From an uncultured Caulobacter sp. (GTDB taxonomy: Bacteria > Pseudomonadota > Alphaproteobacteria > Caulobacterales > Caulobacteraceae), in the NCBI RefSeq assembly GCF_947036865.1, contig NZ_CAMQSF010000033.1:1-41038 (forward strand): DNA of 41,038 bases. The letters run 5' to 3'. Numbering within the stretch: the stretch's first letter is position 1; each line of letters starts with the position of its first letter. This document shows, in pieces, positions 32,974-41,038 of this stretch. The translations under genes were made by a program, and so were the position numbers. The notes under the pieces were generated by a model, which searched no databases, had not been told where the DNA came from, and worked only from the letters and a program-made list of their open reading frames with translations.

Positions 32974-34260
32974 ATGAGGGGATTGCTGGCGGGCGTCTGC
33001 GCCCTGGCCGCGGCTGGCGCGCTGGGCGGCGCCGCGGCGGCCGAGACCGTGTTCGTCCAGGCCGGCAAGCTGCTGGCCGATCCCTCGACCGGCAAGGTCG
33101 AGACCGCCAAGACCCTGGTGCTGGAGAACGGCAAGGTCAGCCGCATCGTCGACGGCTATGTCGCCGAGAAGGGCGGCAAGGTCGTGGACCTGAAGGACAG
33201 CTTCGTTCTGCCCGGCCTGATCGACAGCCACGTGCACCTGACCGGTCAGCAAGGCCCGACCTCGCGCCTCGACGAGGTGACCCAGTCCTCGGCCGACCAG
33301 GCGATGGTCGGCGCCGGCTTCGCCCGCAAGACCCTGATGGCCGGCTTCACCACGGTGGCCGACCTGGGCGCCGACAACCAGGCGATCTTCGCCCTGCGCG
33401 ACGGGATCAAGCGCGGCGATGTCCCTGGGCCCCGCATCATCGCCGCGGGCTCGGCGGTGTCGATCCACGGCGGCCACGGCGACGTCAACGGCTTCAGCGA
33501 CGAGGTCATGCACGTGCTGCGCCCGACCTCGGTCTGCTCGGGCGCCGACGACTGCCGCCGGGCCGTGCGCGAGCAGGTCTGGCACGGCGCGGACATCATC
33601 AAGATCACCGCCACCGGCGGGGTGCTCTCCAACACCAGCGCGGGCCTGGCCCAACAGTTCTCGGACGAGGAGCTGAAGGCCATCGTCGACGCCGCCCACC
33701 GCATGGGCCGCAAGGTCACCGCCCACGCCCACGGCGTCGACGGCATCAACAGCTTCCTGAAGGCCGGCGGCGACTCGATCGAGCACGGCACCTATCTCGA
33801 CGCCGAGAGCATCGCGCTCTTCAAGAAGAGCGGCGCCTATCTGGTCCCGACCCTGATGGCCGGCGATTTCGTCTATCGGATCGCCTCTGGCCCGAACAAC
33901 TTCCTGACCCCGGCCCAGACCGCCAAGGCGCTGGAGGCTGGTCCCAAGATGCTCGCCATGGCGCGTCGCGCGCACGAGGGCGGCGTCAAGATCGCCTTCG
34001 GCACCGACACCGGCGTCTCGGCCCACGGCGACAACGCCGGCGAGTTCGCCCTGCTGGTCAAGGCGGGGCTCACACCGCTGGAAGCGATCCAGACCGCCAC
34101 CGTCAACGCCGCCGACCACTTCTCGCTGTCCAGCGAGATCGGCAGCCTGGCGCCGGGCAAGGCCGCCGACCTGATCGCGGTCAAGGGCAACCCGCTCAGG
34201 GACGTCACCGTGCTCCAGCACGTGACTTCGGTGATCAAGGGCGGGGTGGTTTATAAGTAG
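32974..34260 (+). CDS. Secreted amidohydrolase, Xaa-Arg/Xaa-Pro dipeptidase-like
   Basis: A 428-residue metal-dependent hydrolase with a signal peptide (MRGLLAGVCALAAAGALGGA, cleavage near AAAE). Metal ligands follow the binuclear amidohydrolase pattern: His86 and His88 (GLIDSHVHL), bridging Lys210 (IIKITATGG), His251 (TAHAHG), His271 (SIEHGTYLD) and catalytic Asp345 (FGTDTGVSA). SIHGGHGDVNG is another conserved block. This belongs to the COG1228-type group that includes characterised L-Xaa-L-Arg/Lys dipeptidases of Caulobacter, so periplasmic dipeptide hydrolysis is the best guess. The GAGGGG ribosome site overlaps the end of the phosphotransferase gene. The stop is the first codon of a repeat element. 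Confidence 0.92.
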   Translation: MRGLLAGVCALAAAGALGGAAAAETVFVQAGKLLADPSTGKVETAKTLVLENGKVSRIVDGYVAEKGGKVVDLKDSFVLPGLIDSHVHLTGQQGPTSRLDEVTQSSADQAMVGAGFARKTLMAGFTTVADLGADNQAIFALRDGIKRGDVPGPRIIAAGSAVSIHGGHGDVNGFSDEVMHVLRPTSVCSGADDCRRAVREQVWHGADIIKITATGGVLSNTSAGLAQQFSDEELKAIVDAAHRMGRKVTAHAHGVDGINSFLKAGGDSIEHGTYLDAESIALFKKSGAYLVPTLMAGDFVYRIASGPNNFLTPAQTAKALEAGPKMLAMARRAHEGGVKIAFGTDTGVSAHGDNAGEFALLVKAGLTPLEAIQTATVNAADHFSLSSEIGSLAPGKAADLIAVKGNPLRDVTVLQHVTSVIKGGVVYK

Positions 34261-34372
34261 CTGCTCCCCCTTTGGGGGAGCTGTGGGCGAAGCCGACTGA
34301 GGGGTAGAGGCAGGCCCCGCGGGACTTCCCCCTCCGGCCTTCGGCCTCCTCCCCCGCTAGGGGGAGGATCTA
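34258..34372. repeat. Paired C-rich/G-rich hairpins bounded by the stop codons of two convergent genes
   Basis: The element starts with the amidohydrolase stop TAG (34258) and ends with the lpxK stop (34370-34372, minus strand). It has two hairpins, GCTCCCCC-TTT-GGGGGAGC (34263-34281) and CCTCCCCC-GCTA-GGGGGAGG (34348-34367). The 44 bases from 34258 match 40995-41038 at 42 positions; the right end, AGGGGGAGGATCTA, matches the palindrome at 8154-8167. Confidence 0.82.
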
Positions 34373-35377
34373 CAGCCCTGCCTTCGCCAGCAGTTCCTCC
34401 ACCGCCGCCTCGTCGTCGAAGCGCGCGCGGACCGGCCAGGGCGTGACCTTCTCGCGCCAGGCGGGGGGCAGGCGGACCCAGTCCTTCTCGGTGGTGACGA
34501 GGCCGGCGTCGTAGACCGCCGCCCGATCGGCCAGCATCCTCAGCGTCGGCTCGTCATAGGCGCCGTGGTCGGGGAACGGGGCGAAGTCCACCAGCTGGCA
34601 GCCGGCGGCGGTCAGGGCCTTCTCGACCTTCCAGGGCTTGCCGATGCCGGCGAAGCCGACCTGCGGTCCCTTCGGAACCGGGGCGGCGGCCTCCAGGCGC
34701 GCGACCAGGACCGGCGTGTCGCCCAGCGAGACCAGCAGGTCGAAGTCCGGCTGCTCGACATCGACCGGCAGCAGCACGATCACCGCGTCGGCGCGGGCCA
34801 GGCCCACCTTCAGCGGCTCGCGCATCGGGCCGGCGGGGAAGACGCGGCCATCGCCGAACGGCCATTCGCCGCCGCGCGTCTCGCCGTCCACCACCACCAG
34901 CGACAGCGCCTTGCGCACGGTCGGGTTCTGGTGGCCGTCGTCCATGACGATCGCCTGGGCGCCGCCGCTCACCGCCGCCTTGGCGCCGGCGACGCGGTCG
35001 ACCGCCACCCACATCGGAAAGTCCTGGGCCAGCATCAGCGGCTCGTCGCCGACGTCGGCGGCGGTGTGCCGCGCCGGATCGACCTGAACCGGCCCCTTCA
35101 GCTTGCCGCCATAGCCGCGCGACAGGCCGTGGGCCGCCACGCCCCGGCGGGTCAGGATCAGCAGCAGCTCGCGGACGATCGGCGTCTTGCCCGCGCCGCC
35201 CACGGTGACATTGCCGACGCAGATCACCGGCGCGCCGACGATGGCTGGGGTCGCCCGCGCGATGCGCCGCCGCGTGGCGTCGGCCCAGATCCAGGAGAGG
35301 GGCGTCAACAGGGCGCGGGTCAGCGGCGCGGGGCCGCCGCTCTTCACGTACCACCAGCGGGGCGTGCCGAGTTTCAT
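34370..35377 (-). CDS. lpxK: Tetraacyldisaccharide 4'-kinase
   Basis: Phosphorylates the 4' position of the lipid A disaccharide at the inner face of the cytoplasmic membrane. The 335-residue protein starts MKLGTPRWWYVKSGGPAPLT with a membrane-associated helix, and carries the P-loop VGNVTVGGAGKTP (residues 54-66), HGLSRGYGGKLKGPV, the DEPLMLAQ segment and VMDDGHQNPTVRKALSLVVV, all diagnostic of LpxK. Its ATG overlaps the waaA stop by four bases (ATGA), so it is the last gene of the envelope operon. Confidence 0.97.
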   Translation of the reverse strand: MKLGTPRWWYVKSGGPAPLTRALLTPLSWIWADATRRRIARATPAIVGAPVICVGNVTVGGAGKTPIVRELLLILTRRGVAAHGLSRGYGGKLKGPVQVDPARHTAADVGDEPLMLAQDFPMWVAVDRVAGAKAAVSGGAQAIVMDDGHQNPTVRKALSLVVVDGETRGGEWPFGDGRVFPAGPMREPLKVGLARADAVIVLLPVDVEQPDFDLLVSLGDTPVLVARLEAAAPVPKGPQVGFAGIGKPWKVEKALTAAGCQLVDFAPFPDHGAYDEPTLRMLADRAAVYDAGLVTTEKDWVRLPPAWREKVTPWPVRARFDDEAAVEELLAKAGL

Positions 35378-36636
35378 GAGGCTATCTGGGGAACGAGCTC
35401 GAGGATGCGGGACAGGCCCGCGCGCGCCTCGGCGTCGCGGGCGTCGACGAAGGCGCGGGCGCGGCCGGCGCGGGCGTGGGCGGCGGCCGGATCGGCGAGA
35501 TCGGCGGCGATCGCGCCGCTCAGGTCGTCAGGCGAGGTCAGCACGACGCCTCCGGCCGCCCTCAGGCCCTCATAGGCGGCGGCCCAGTTGTCGACGAACG
35601 GACCGCTGATCGCCGGACAGTCGAGGCGCGCGGCCTCCAGCGGATTGTGGCCGCCGATGTTCGGGACCAGACTGCCGGCGATGACGGCCGTCCCCGCCAG
35701 GCGGAACCAGAGACCCATCTCGCCCAAGGTGTCGGCGACGACGACATCCGCCATTGCTTCCGGCGCCCGGCTGCGCAGTGTCGCGGTCAGGCCGCGCGCC
35801 TGGGCGAGCGCGACGATCGAAGGCCCCCGCTCGACATGGCGCGGCGCCAGGATCACCGGCGGCCGGTCGGGCAGGGCGGCGACGGCGTCCAGCGCGATCT
35901 CGTCTTCGCCGAGGTGGGTGCTGGCGATCAGCAGCGGCGCTCGCGAGAAGCGACTGCGCAGGGCGCTTAGTTCAGCCCCATCGACCGGCGGTGGCGCGGC
36001 GCCGAACTTCAGGTCGGCCTCGCCGGCGACGACTCCGCCCAGGGCCGCGAAGCGTTCGGCGGCGCGGGCGTCCTGCGCCAGGATCAGGTCGAAACTCCCC
36101 AGCAGCTGGCGGGCGGCGTCAGGCCGCCGGCGCCAGCTGGCGAAACTGCGATCCGACAGCTTGGCCGAGACGAGGGCCAGACGCGTCCCGGCGGCCTTAG
36201 CCTCCAGCAAGAGGTTGGGCCACAGCTCGCTCTCGACGAACACCGCGAGCGAGGGTTTCCAGCGGGCGATGAACCGCCGCGCCGCGCCGGGCGCGTCGAC
36301 CGGGACGTACTGATGGATCGCTCCGGCCGGCAGGCGCTGGGCCAGCAGCGCCGCCGAGGTCGTGGTGCCCGAGGTGACCAGCACCGCGACCTCCGGCCGC
36401 TCGGACCTCAGCCGCTCGACCAGCGGCAGGATCGACAGGCTCTCGCCGACGCTGGCGCCGTGCAGCCAGACCAGCGGGCCGTCGGGGCGCGCGACCTCGG
36501 CGCGGGCCAGGCGTTCGGCGAGGCGGGCGGAATCCTCCTTGCCCTTCCGGGCCCGGCCCTCGAGCAGCGCCGGGGCGAACGGTTCGAGCAGGCCCGTGGC
36601 CGCGCGATAGAGCTTGAGCGCGCCGGGCCGGATCAC
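35374..36636 (-). CDS. waaA: 3-deoxy-D-manno-octulosonic acid (Kdo) transferase
   Basis: Adds Kdo from CMP-Kdo to lipid A precursor, a GT30 glycosyltransferase of the inner membrane. The 420-residue protein shows VWLHGASVGES with the catalytic Glu65, TSGTTTSAALLAQRLP, YVPVDAPGAARRFIARWKPS, FVESELWPNLLLEAKAAGTR, ASTHLGEDEIALDA, and SLVPNIGGHNPLEAARLDCP. The start is GTG at 36636, overlapping the stop of the cation-efflux gene by four bases; further upstream the frame runs through that gene and lacks family similarity. Followed directly by lpxK. Confidence 0.96.
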   Translation of the reverse strand: MIRPGALKLYRAATGLLEPFAPALLEGRARKGKEDSARLAERLARAEVARPDGPLVWLHGASVGESLSILPLVERLRSERPEVAVLVTSGTTTSAALLAQRLPAGAIHQYVPVDAPGAARRFIARWKPSLAVFVESELWPNLLLEAKAAGTRLALVSAKLSDRSFASWRRRPDAARQLLGSFDLILAQDARAAERFAALGGVVAGEADLKFGAAPPPVDGAELSALRSRFSRAPLLIASTHLGEDEIALDAVAALPDRPPVILAPRHVERGPSIVALAQARGLTATLRSRAPEAMADVVVADTLGEMGLWFRLAGTAVIAGSLVPNIGGHNPLEAARLDCPAISGPFVDNWAAAYEGLRAAGGVVLTSPDDLSGAIAADLADPAAAHARAGRARAFVDARDAEARAGLSRILELVPQIAS

Positions 36637-37625
36637 ACCACGCCTTCCGGCGCCAGGCGGCAGCCGTGGGCGCCATGGTGGGTCTCGACCTGGATGGTGA
36701 CGTGGCCGATGTTGAACTTGCTGGCCAGCTCCGCGCAGGCGTCGTTCAGGAACTGGTCGTGGGTGGCGTCCAGCGCGCGGACGACGTGGGCGGTCAGGGC
36801 GGTCTCGGTGGTGCTCATCGCCCAGATGTGCAGGTCGTGGACCTCGGTGACGCCCGGCCGGGCGGCCAGCCAGGCGCGGACCTTGCCGGGATCGACGTTC
36901 CGGGGCGCGGCGTCCAGGGCCATGTCCAGCGAGTCGCGCAGCAGGCCCCAGGTGCCCAGCACGATGACGATGATGATGGCCAGGCTGACCACGGGGTCCA
37001 GCCACAGCCAGCCCGTGAGGCTCATGGCGAAGGCGGCGACCACGACCCCGGCCGACACGCCGGCGTCGGCGGCCATGTGCAGGAAGGCGCCCCGGACGTT
37101 CAGGTCGTCCTCGCCCCCCTTCATGAACATCAGGGCGGTCGCGGTGTTGATGGCGATGCCGACGGCGGCGACGATCATCACCGGGCCGGTCTGGATCGGC
37201 TCGGGCGTGGCGAAGCGGCGGACGGCCTCCCAGGCGATGGCGCCGACGGCGATCAGCAGCAGGGCGGCGTTGGCCAGCGAGGCCAGGATCGTACCCTTGC
37301 GCAGGCCATAGGTGCGGCGGGCGCTGGGGGCGCGCTTGGCCAGCACCGCCGCGCCCCAGGCCAGCAGCAGGCCCAGCACGTCCGACAGGTTGTGACCGGC
37401 GTCGGCCAGCAGGGCCAGCGAGTGGGTCATCAGGCCCGCGACGGCCTCGACGACCACGAAGCCCAGGTTCAGCGCCGTGCCGATGGCGAAGGCGCGGCCG
37501 AAGTCCTTGGGTGCGTGGCTATGGCCGTGACCATGGTGGTGATGGCCATGACCGTGCGCGTGGCCGTGATCGTGGTGATCATGGTCGTGGTGATCGTCGT
37601 GGGCGTGGCTGTGATCGTGCGGCAT
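36633..37625 (-). CDS. Cation diffusion facilitator (zinc/divalent-metal efflux) with His-rich N-terminus
   Basis: A 330-residue CDF transporter of the ZitB/CzcD type. Residues 1-38 are extraordinarily His/Asp/Gly-rich (20 His in the first 40), a probable metal buffer. Six transmembrane helices follow, with the transport-site motifs LLADAGHNLSDVLG (Asp75, Asp82) and AFLHMAADAGVSAGVV, and a C-terminal cytoplasmic domain (ARPGVTEVHDLHIWAMSTTE). The ATG at 37625 was chosen because the in-frame TTG at 37643 adds only six unconserved residues. It sits inside a lipid A operon, 30 bases after an acyltransferase gene and overlapping waaA by four bases. Confidence 0.94.
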   Translation of the reverse strand: MPHDHSHAHDDHHDHDHHDHGHAHGHGHHHHGHGHSHAPKDFGRAFAIGTALNLGFVVVEAVAGLMTHSLALLADAGHNLSDVLGLLLAWGAAVLAKRAPSARRTYGLRKGTILASLANAALLLIAVGAIAWEAVRRFATPEPIQTGPVMIVAAVGIAINTATALMFMKGGEDDLNVRGAFLHMAADAGVSAGVVVAAFAMSLTGWLWLDPVVSLAIIIVIVLGTWGLLRDSLDMALDAAPRNVDPGKVRAWLAARPGVTEVHDLHIWAMSTTETALTAHVVRALDATHDQFLNDACAELASKFNIGHVTIQVETHHGAHGCRLAPEGVV

Positions 37626-37655
37626 GGCTCTACATCCCACCAAGGGCGTAAGGGA

Positions 37656-38357
37656 TCAATCTTGCACCAGCGCCTCGGCGCGGCGGGTGACGGCGGAGAG
37701 GCGGCCCGCCCAATCCTCGACCAGCTGGTCGGGGTCGTCGCCGCGTCCCGCGCCGGTCGGACCGTCATAGACCATCGCCGCCTTGGCGAAGGGCAGGGGC
37801 ACGACGGTCCGGTCCCACGAGCCCAGTCGGATGCAGGGCTTGGCGGCCAGGCCGACGAAGATCACCGGGGCGCCGGTAACGCGGGCCAGCGACGGCGTGC
37901 CCTTCTCCATGTGCTCGGCCGGGCCGCGTGGACCATCGGGCGTGATGGCGACGCCGCCGCCGTCCTTGACCCACTTGACCATGTCGCGGAAGGCCTGCTC
38001 GCCGTGCTTGTTCTTGGCCAGGTCCGTCTTCTTGGCCGAGGAGCCGCGGATCGACGGAAAACCCAGCTTCTCGACCGTGCGGGCGATGAACTCGCCGTCG
38101 CTGGAGCGCGAGATCAGGGCGCGCATGTCCTGGCGGCGCGACAGGTCCTGCGGCCAGCTGAGCGGCGACATCGGAATGCGCGAGTGCCAGAAGCACAGGA
38201 TCGCCCCGACGCCGGTCTCGCGCCCTCGCGCCCAGACCGCCTCGGCCTGCTCGGCGCCCTCGACGGTCATCCGCAGGGTGCGGAACACCAGCTTGGAATA
38301 GCCGGCGAAGATCGAAGACAGCAGCCAGATCACGAACGGGGAACGCAAGGGCCTCAA
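37656..38357 (-). CDS. DUF374 lysophospholipid-acyltransferase-like protein
   Basis: A 233-residue protein with an N-terminal hydrophobic anchor (SPFVIWLLSSIFAGYSKLVF) and the DUF374 pattern: ILCFWHSRIPMSPLSW, LISRSSDGEFIARTVEKLGF, RGSSAKK, and GGGVAITPDGPRGPAEHMEKG. This family is related to membrane acyltransferases and frequently neighbours waaA/lpxK in Alphaproteobacteria, suggesting lipid A or phospholipid acylation; direct evidence for this protein is lacking. The start is a TTG at 38357 overlapping the stop of the exporter gene by four bases (TTGA); no ATG precedes the conserved region. Confidence 0.85.
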   Translation of the reverse strand: MRPLRSPFVIWLLSSIFAGYSKLVFRTLRMTVEGAEQAEAVWARGRETGVGAILCFWHSRIPMSPLSWPQDLSRRQDMRALISRSSDGEFIARTVEKLGFPSIRGSSAKKTDLAKNKHGEQAFRDMVKWVKDGGGVAITPDGPRGPAEHMEKGTPSLARVTGAPVIFVGLAAKPCIRLGSWDRTVVPLPFAKAAMVYDGPTGAGRGDDPDQLVEDWAGRLSAVTRRAEALVQD

Positions 38358-40198
38358 GCGCCAGTCTCCACGGCGGACGCCTCGGGCGCGCGGTCCAGGT
38401 CCTGGGCCTTGGCCAGGCGCGCGTAGAGGCCGCCGGCGCGCGCCAACTCGGCGTGCGTCCCAGTCTCGACCACGCGGCCCTTGTCGATGACATAGATCCG
38501 GTCGGCGTTCTTCACGGTCGACAGTCGGTGGGCGATCAGGATCGTGGCGCGGCCGGCCATCAGCCGCTCCAGCGCCGCCTGGACCTGGGCCTCGCTTTCG
38601 GTGTCGAGCGCGCTGGTGGCCTCGTCCAGCAAGAGGATCGGGGCGTCCTTCAGGAAGGCGCGGGCGATGGCGATGCGTTGGCGCTGGCCGCCGGACAGCC
38701 GCGCGCCGGCCTCGCCGACCACCGTGTCGTAGCCTTCGGGCAGGTCCTGGATGAAGTCGTGGGCCGCGGCCTGGCGCGCGGCGGCCTCGATCTCCAGCTG
38801 GCTGGCGCCGGGGCGGGCATAGGCGATGTTGGCGCGGATGGTGTCGTCGAACAGGAACGGCTCCTGGGTGACCAGGGCGATCCGGTCGCGCAAGCTCGCC
38901 AGGGTCACCGACCGCACGTCGTGGCCGTCGATCGTCACCGCCCCGCCGGTCACGTCGTAGAAGCGCGGGATCAGGCTGAGGATCGAGCTCTTGCCGCCGC
39001 CGGACGGGCCGACCAGGGCGACGGTCTCGCCCTTGCGCGCCGCGATCGAGACATCCGAGAGGGCGGGAATGTCGGCCCCGTACGAGAAGGTGACGCCCTC
39101 CAGGGCGATCGCGCCGTCGCCGGCCGGCAGGGCCTTGGCGTCGGCCGGGTCGACGATCACCGGGGCGACGTCCAGCGCCTCGAACAGCCGGCGCGCGGCG
39201 GTCAGGCCCTCGCTGAACACGGTCTGCAGATTGGCCACCTGGCGCAGCGACTGGGCGGCGATGCCCAGCAGGATCACGAACTTCAGGAAGCCGCCGGCGG
39301 TGATCGGCGCCAGGGTGAACGGCCCGACCACGAGAGCGCCGGTGATCGCCCGCCAGCCGGCATAGGCGAAGACCGCGGCGATCACGAGCTGCGAGAACAG
39401 CTCCGTGGCCGGGGCGGCCATGGCGCGGGCGTTGCTGCCCTTGATCAGGTGGCGCTGGCGGCGCTCGACCACGGCGGCGACGCGGGCCTCCTCATAGGCC
39501 TCGCGGTTCTCCATCTTGACGATCTTGACCCCGTCCAGGCTCTCCATGATCGCGGTCGAGAGGTTCGAGGTCTCGCCCATCGCGCCCTTGGCGGCCTTGG
39601 TCGTGCGCTTGGAGAAGTGGCGGATCACGCCGCTGACGCCGGGCACGATGGTCAGGACGCCGGCCGCCAGGATCGGGTCGCTCCTCAGCAGGGCCCACAG
39701 GGTGATGGCGACGGTCAGGCCCTCGCGGACATAGTTGATCACCCCGGTGGTCGCCGCCTCGCGGATCAGGCCGGCGTCGTACAGCACCGACGAGACGTAG
39801 GAGCCGGAATGCGCGCCGCGCAGGCGGGCCAGGTCGGCGCGGATCAGCCGGCCGAACAGGCGCGTCTGCATGTCGCCGACGACGCCGTTGCCGATGCGGT
39901 TGATCAGGCTGGCCTGGATCACCTGGAAGACGCCGCGCGCCACGGCCAGGGCGGCGATGGTCAGCGGAACCCACACCAGGGCGCCGGGCTGGGGATGGGC
40001 GATCAGCTTGTCGACGGCGGGCTCGACATATTCGCCCAGCATCACGGTCAGCCGCGCCACGACCACGGCGCTGATCATCGAGACCAGGAAGCCCTTCCAG
40101 CGCGGACGCAGGAACTCCCGCCACATCCGGCCCATCAGGGCGCGGTTCGAGGGCTGCGGAGGGGCCGGCGACGTCATGGGCGAGGGGTCGGATTTCAC
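38354..40198 (-). CDS. MsbA-like ABC exporter (half-transporter)
   Basis: A 614-residue exporter with a six-helix transmembrane domain (about residues 35-330) and a C-terminal ATPase. Walker A is GPSGGGKSS (397-405), then the Q-loop VTQEPFLFDD, the signature LSGGQRQR, Walker B ILLLDEATSALD and the switch His in LIAHRLSTV. Sequence type and position at the head of an acyltransferase-waaA-lpxK operon suggest lipid A-core or phospholipid flipping, so it may be msbA, but multidrug half-exporters look alike and I leave the symbol blank. The start is GTG at 40198; an ATG at 40177 is an alternative, and neither has a strong ribosome site. Confidence 0.92.
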   Translation of the reverse strand: MKSDPSPMTSPAPPQPSNRALMGRMWREFLRPRWKGFLVSMISAVVVARLTVMLGEYVEPAVDKLIAHPQPGALVWVPLTIAALAVARGVFQVIQASLINRIGNGVVGDMQTRLFGRLIRADLARLRGAHSGSYVSSVLYDAGLIREAATTGVINYVREGLTVAITLWALLRSDPILAAGVLTIVPGVSGVIRHFSKRTTKAAKGAMGETSNLSTAIMESLDGVKIVKMENREAYEEARVAAVVERRQRHLIKGSNARAMAAPATELFSQLVIAAVFAYAGWRAITGALVVGPFTLAPITAGGFLKFVILLGIAAQSLRQVANLQTVFSEGLTAARRLFEALDVAPVIVDPADAKALPAGDGAIALEGVTFSYGADIPALSDVSIAARKGETVALVGPSGGGKSSILSLIPRFYDVTGGAVTIDGHDVRSVTLASLRDRIALVTQEPFLFDDTIRANIAYARPGASQLEIEAAARQAAAHDFIQDLPEGYDTVVGEAGARLSGGQRQRIAIARAFLKDAPILLLDEATSALDTESEAQVQAALERLMAGRATILIAHRLSTVKNADRIYVIDKGRVVETGTHAELARAGGLYARLAKAQDLDRAPEASAVETGA

Positions 40199-40331
40199 GA
40201 CGGGGCTGTCAAGGACGCGCGGGACGCAGTGCCCGCGAAAAGCGACGCCATCTGGGCGAGCCCCCGGGGATTTTGCCTTTCGGGCCGCTCTACCCTACTT
40301 AGTCGCGGACTTTCCGAAGGATCGCGCCCGC

Positions 40332-40997
40332 TTGGCCAAGTTCGACCTCACCACGCCCTGGGGCCGGTTCAAGACCTATCTCCACTATCTGTGGAACGAC
40401 CACGCCTATCTGCGCCTGGGCTTTTCGAACGCCCACTGGATCAGCCCGGAGCTGGTCCGCGCCAACCAGCCCTGGCCGTTCCAGCTGGCCTGGTGGAAGA
40501 AGCGGGGGATCAGGACGGTCGTGAACCTGCGCGGCGGCTTCGACGGCCGCTTCTACGCGCTGGAGAAGGACGCCTGCGAGCGCCTGGGCCTCAACTTCGT
40601 CGACTTCACCATCACCTCGCGCGAGGTCCCGATCCGCGAGCGGGTGCGGGGCGCGAAGGAACTGTTCGAGACGATCGAATATCCGGCCCTGATGCACTGC
40701 AAATCCGGCGCGGATCGGGCCGGGATCATGAGCGTCTTCTACGCCCACTACCGCCTGGGCCAGCCGATCCGCGAGGCGATCAAGCAGCTCTCCCCCCGCT
40801 ACCTGCACATCAAGCACGGCAACACCGGCGTGCTGGACTATGTGTTTGAGCAGTATCTGGAGCGCGGCGAGCCCAAGGGCCTGAGTTTCACCGACTGGGT
40901 CGAGAGCGACGACTACGACCCGGTGGCGATGAAGAAGACCTTCCGGGCCGGGATGCTGGGCAAGGTGCTGACGGACAGGATTCTGCGGCGGGAGTAG
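40332..40997 (+). CDS. Dual-specificity/tyrosine phosphatase-like protein
   Basis: A 221-residue protein of the cysteine-phosphatase superfamily. The P-loop is MHCKSGADRAG with catalytic Cys123 and Arg129 (CX5R), preceded by the general-acid region (GIRTVVNLRGGFDGRFYALE, FVDFTITSREVPIRERV). The start is a TTG at 40332, supported by AAGGA at 40317-40321; there is no in-frame ATG or GTG between the divergent exporter gene and this point. Similar small phosphatases occur beside envelope genes in Alphaproteobacteria and may act on lipids, lipopolysaccharide or proteins; the substrate is unknown. Its stop is the first codon of a repeat element running to the window edge. Confidence 0.85.
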   Translation: MAKFDLTTPWGRFKTYLHYLWNDHAYLRLGFSNAHWISPELVRANQPWPFQLAWWKKRGIRTVVNLRGGFDGRFYALEKDACERLGLNFVDFTITSREVPIRERVRGAKELFETIEYPALMHCKSGADRAGIMSVFYAHYRLGQPIREAIKQLSPRYLHIKHGNTGVLDYVFEQYLERGEPKGLSFTDWVESDDYDPVAMKKTFRAGMLGKVLTDRILRRE

Positions 40998-41038
40998 CTG
41001 CTCCCCCTCTGGGGGAGCTGTCGGCGAAGCCGACTGAG
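40995..41038. repeat. Repeat element starting at a TAG stop codon (truncated by the window end)
   Basis: Starts with the phosphatase stop TAG and matches 34258-34301 at 42 of 44 positions. It contains the hairpin GCTCCCCC-TCT-GGGGGAGC (41000-41018) followed by GGCGAAGCCGACTGAG. The rest lies outside the window. Confidence 0.8.

Noticed and set aside
37500..37625. CATGG/TGATGG-rich repetitive DNA considered as a tandem repeat or CRISPR-like array
   Set aside because: It is the coding sequence of the His/Asp/Gly-rich N-terminus of the cation efflux protein; no regular spacer-repeat period exists.
38453..40849. A roughly 800-codon plus-strand open frame antisense to the ABC exporter
   Set aside because: Compositional artefact; the opposite strand encodes an intact ABC exporter with all ATPase motifs.

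Overview
The window is high-GC chromosomal DNA (about 67% G+C in a coding line I counted) and reads as core genome of an alphaproteobacterium of the Caulobacter group. The strongest pointers are an adjacent LOV-domain histidine kinase and single-domain receiver matching LovK/LovR of Caulobacter crescentus in order, length and key residues; a phoR-pstCAB-phoU-phoB cluster with the alphaproteobacterial extended PstA; GGAAC-N16-CGTT promoters of the alphaproteobacterial general-stress sigma factor (EcfG/SigT); and many intergenic palindromes. The genus is inferred from gene content, not from a marker tree. LAYOUT: 1-4035 (plus strand) holds the 3' end of dnaX, a YbaB/EbfC protein, a small SPFH-tail-like membrane protein, recR, a 50-residue protein, rmuC and def. 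4036-5069 is a lower-GC patch with two small minus-strand genes (one DUF2283), bracketed by two palindromic repeats. 5070-8141 holds a cupin gene (minus) and dapE, a half-size EamA transporter and glsA (plus). 8151-9835 is the fmt-truA pair (minus), ending in a palindrome shared with glsA. 9895-10297 is a stress-promoter-driven lipoprotein gene. 10402-12820 is argB, a HAD phosphatase and dapD, overlapping by 4 bases each (minus). 12905-14932 is lovK-lovR-SemiSWEET (minus) with a stress promoter in front of lovK. 15043-21177 (minus) carries a large autotransporter, an OprO/OprP-like porin and a sulfate-type binding protein. 21351-27969 (plus) is phoR, a triple PhoB half-site, pstC, pstA, pstB, phoU and phoB. 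28439-34260 (plus) carries a poly-HAMP chemoreceptor, purD, an APH-like phosphotransferase and a periplasmic amidohydrolase. 34370-40198 (minus) is a tightly packed envelope operon: MsbA-like exporter, DUF374 acyltransferase, cation efflux, waaA and lpxK. A dual-specificity-type phosphatase closes the window. HOW IT WORKS TOGETHER: the pho block is a complete phosphate sensing and uptake module except that no pstS lies within it. The porin and sulfate-type binding protein beside it may be physiologically linked, but I found no Pho box in front of them. lovK and the lipoprotein form a small general-stress set. dapE, dapD and argB supply lysine/diaminopimelate and arginine; def, fmt and truA serve translation. 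The waaA/lpxK/MsbA genes build and export lipid A-Kdo. A recurring theme is repeated palindromes that begin exactly at, or contain, the TAG stop codon of a gene (at least six genes here), probably doubling as transcription terminators. I found no tRNA, rRNA, CRISPR array, transposase, integrase or phage gene, and no clear novel multi-gene defence or biosynthetic system. The most novel material is the repeat/stop-codon architecture, the two stress promoters and the LovR-SemiSWEET coupling.
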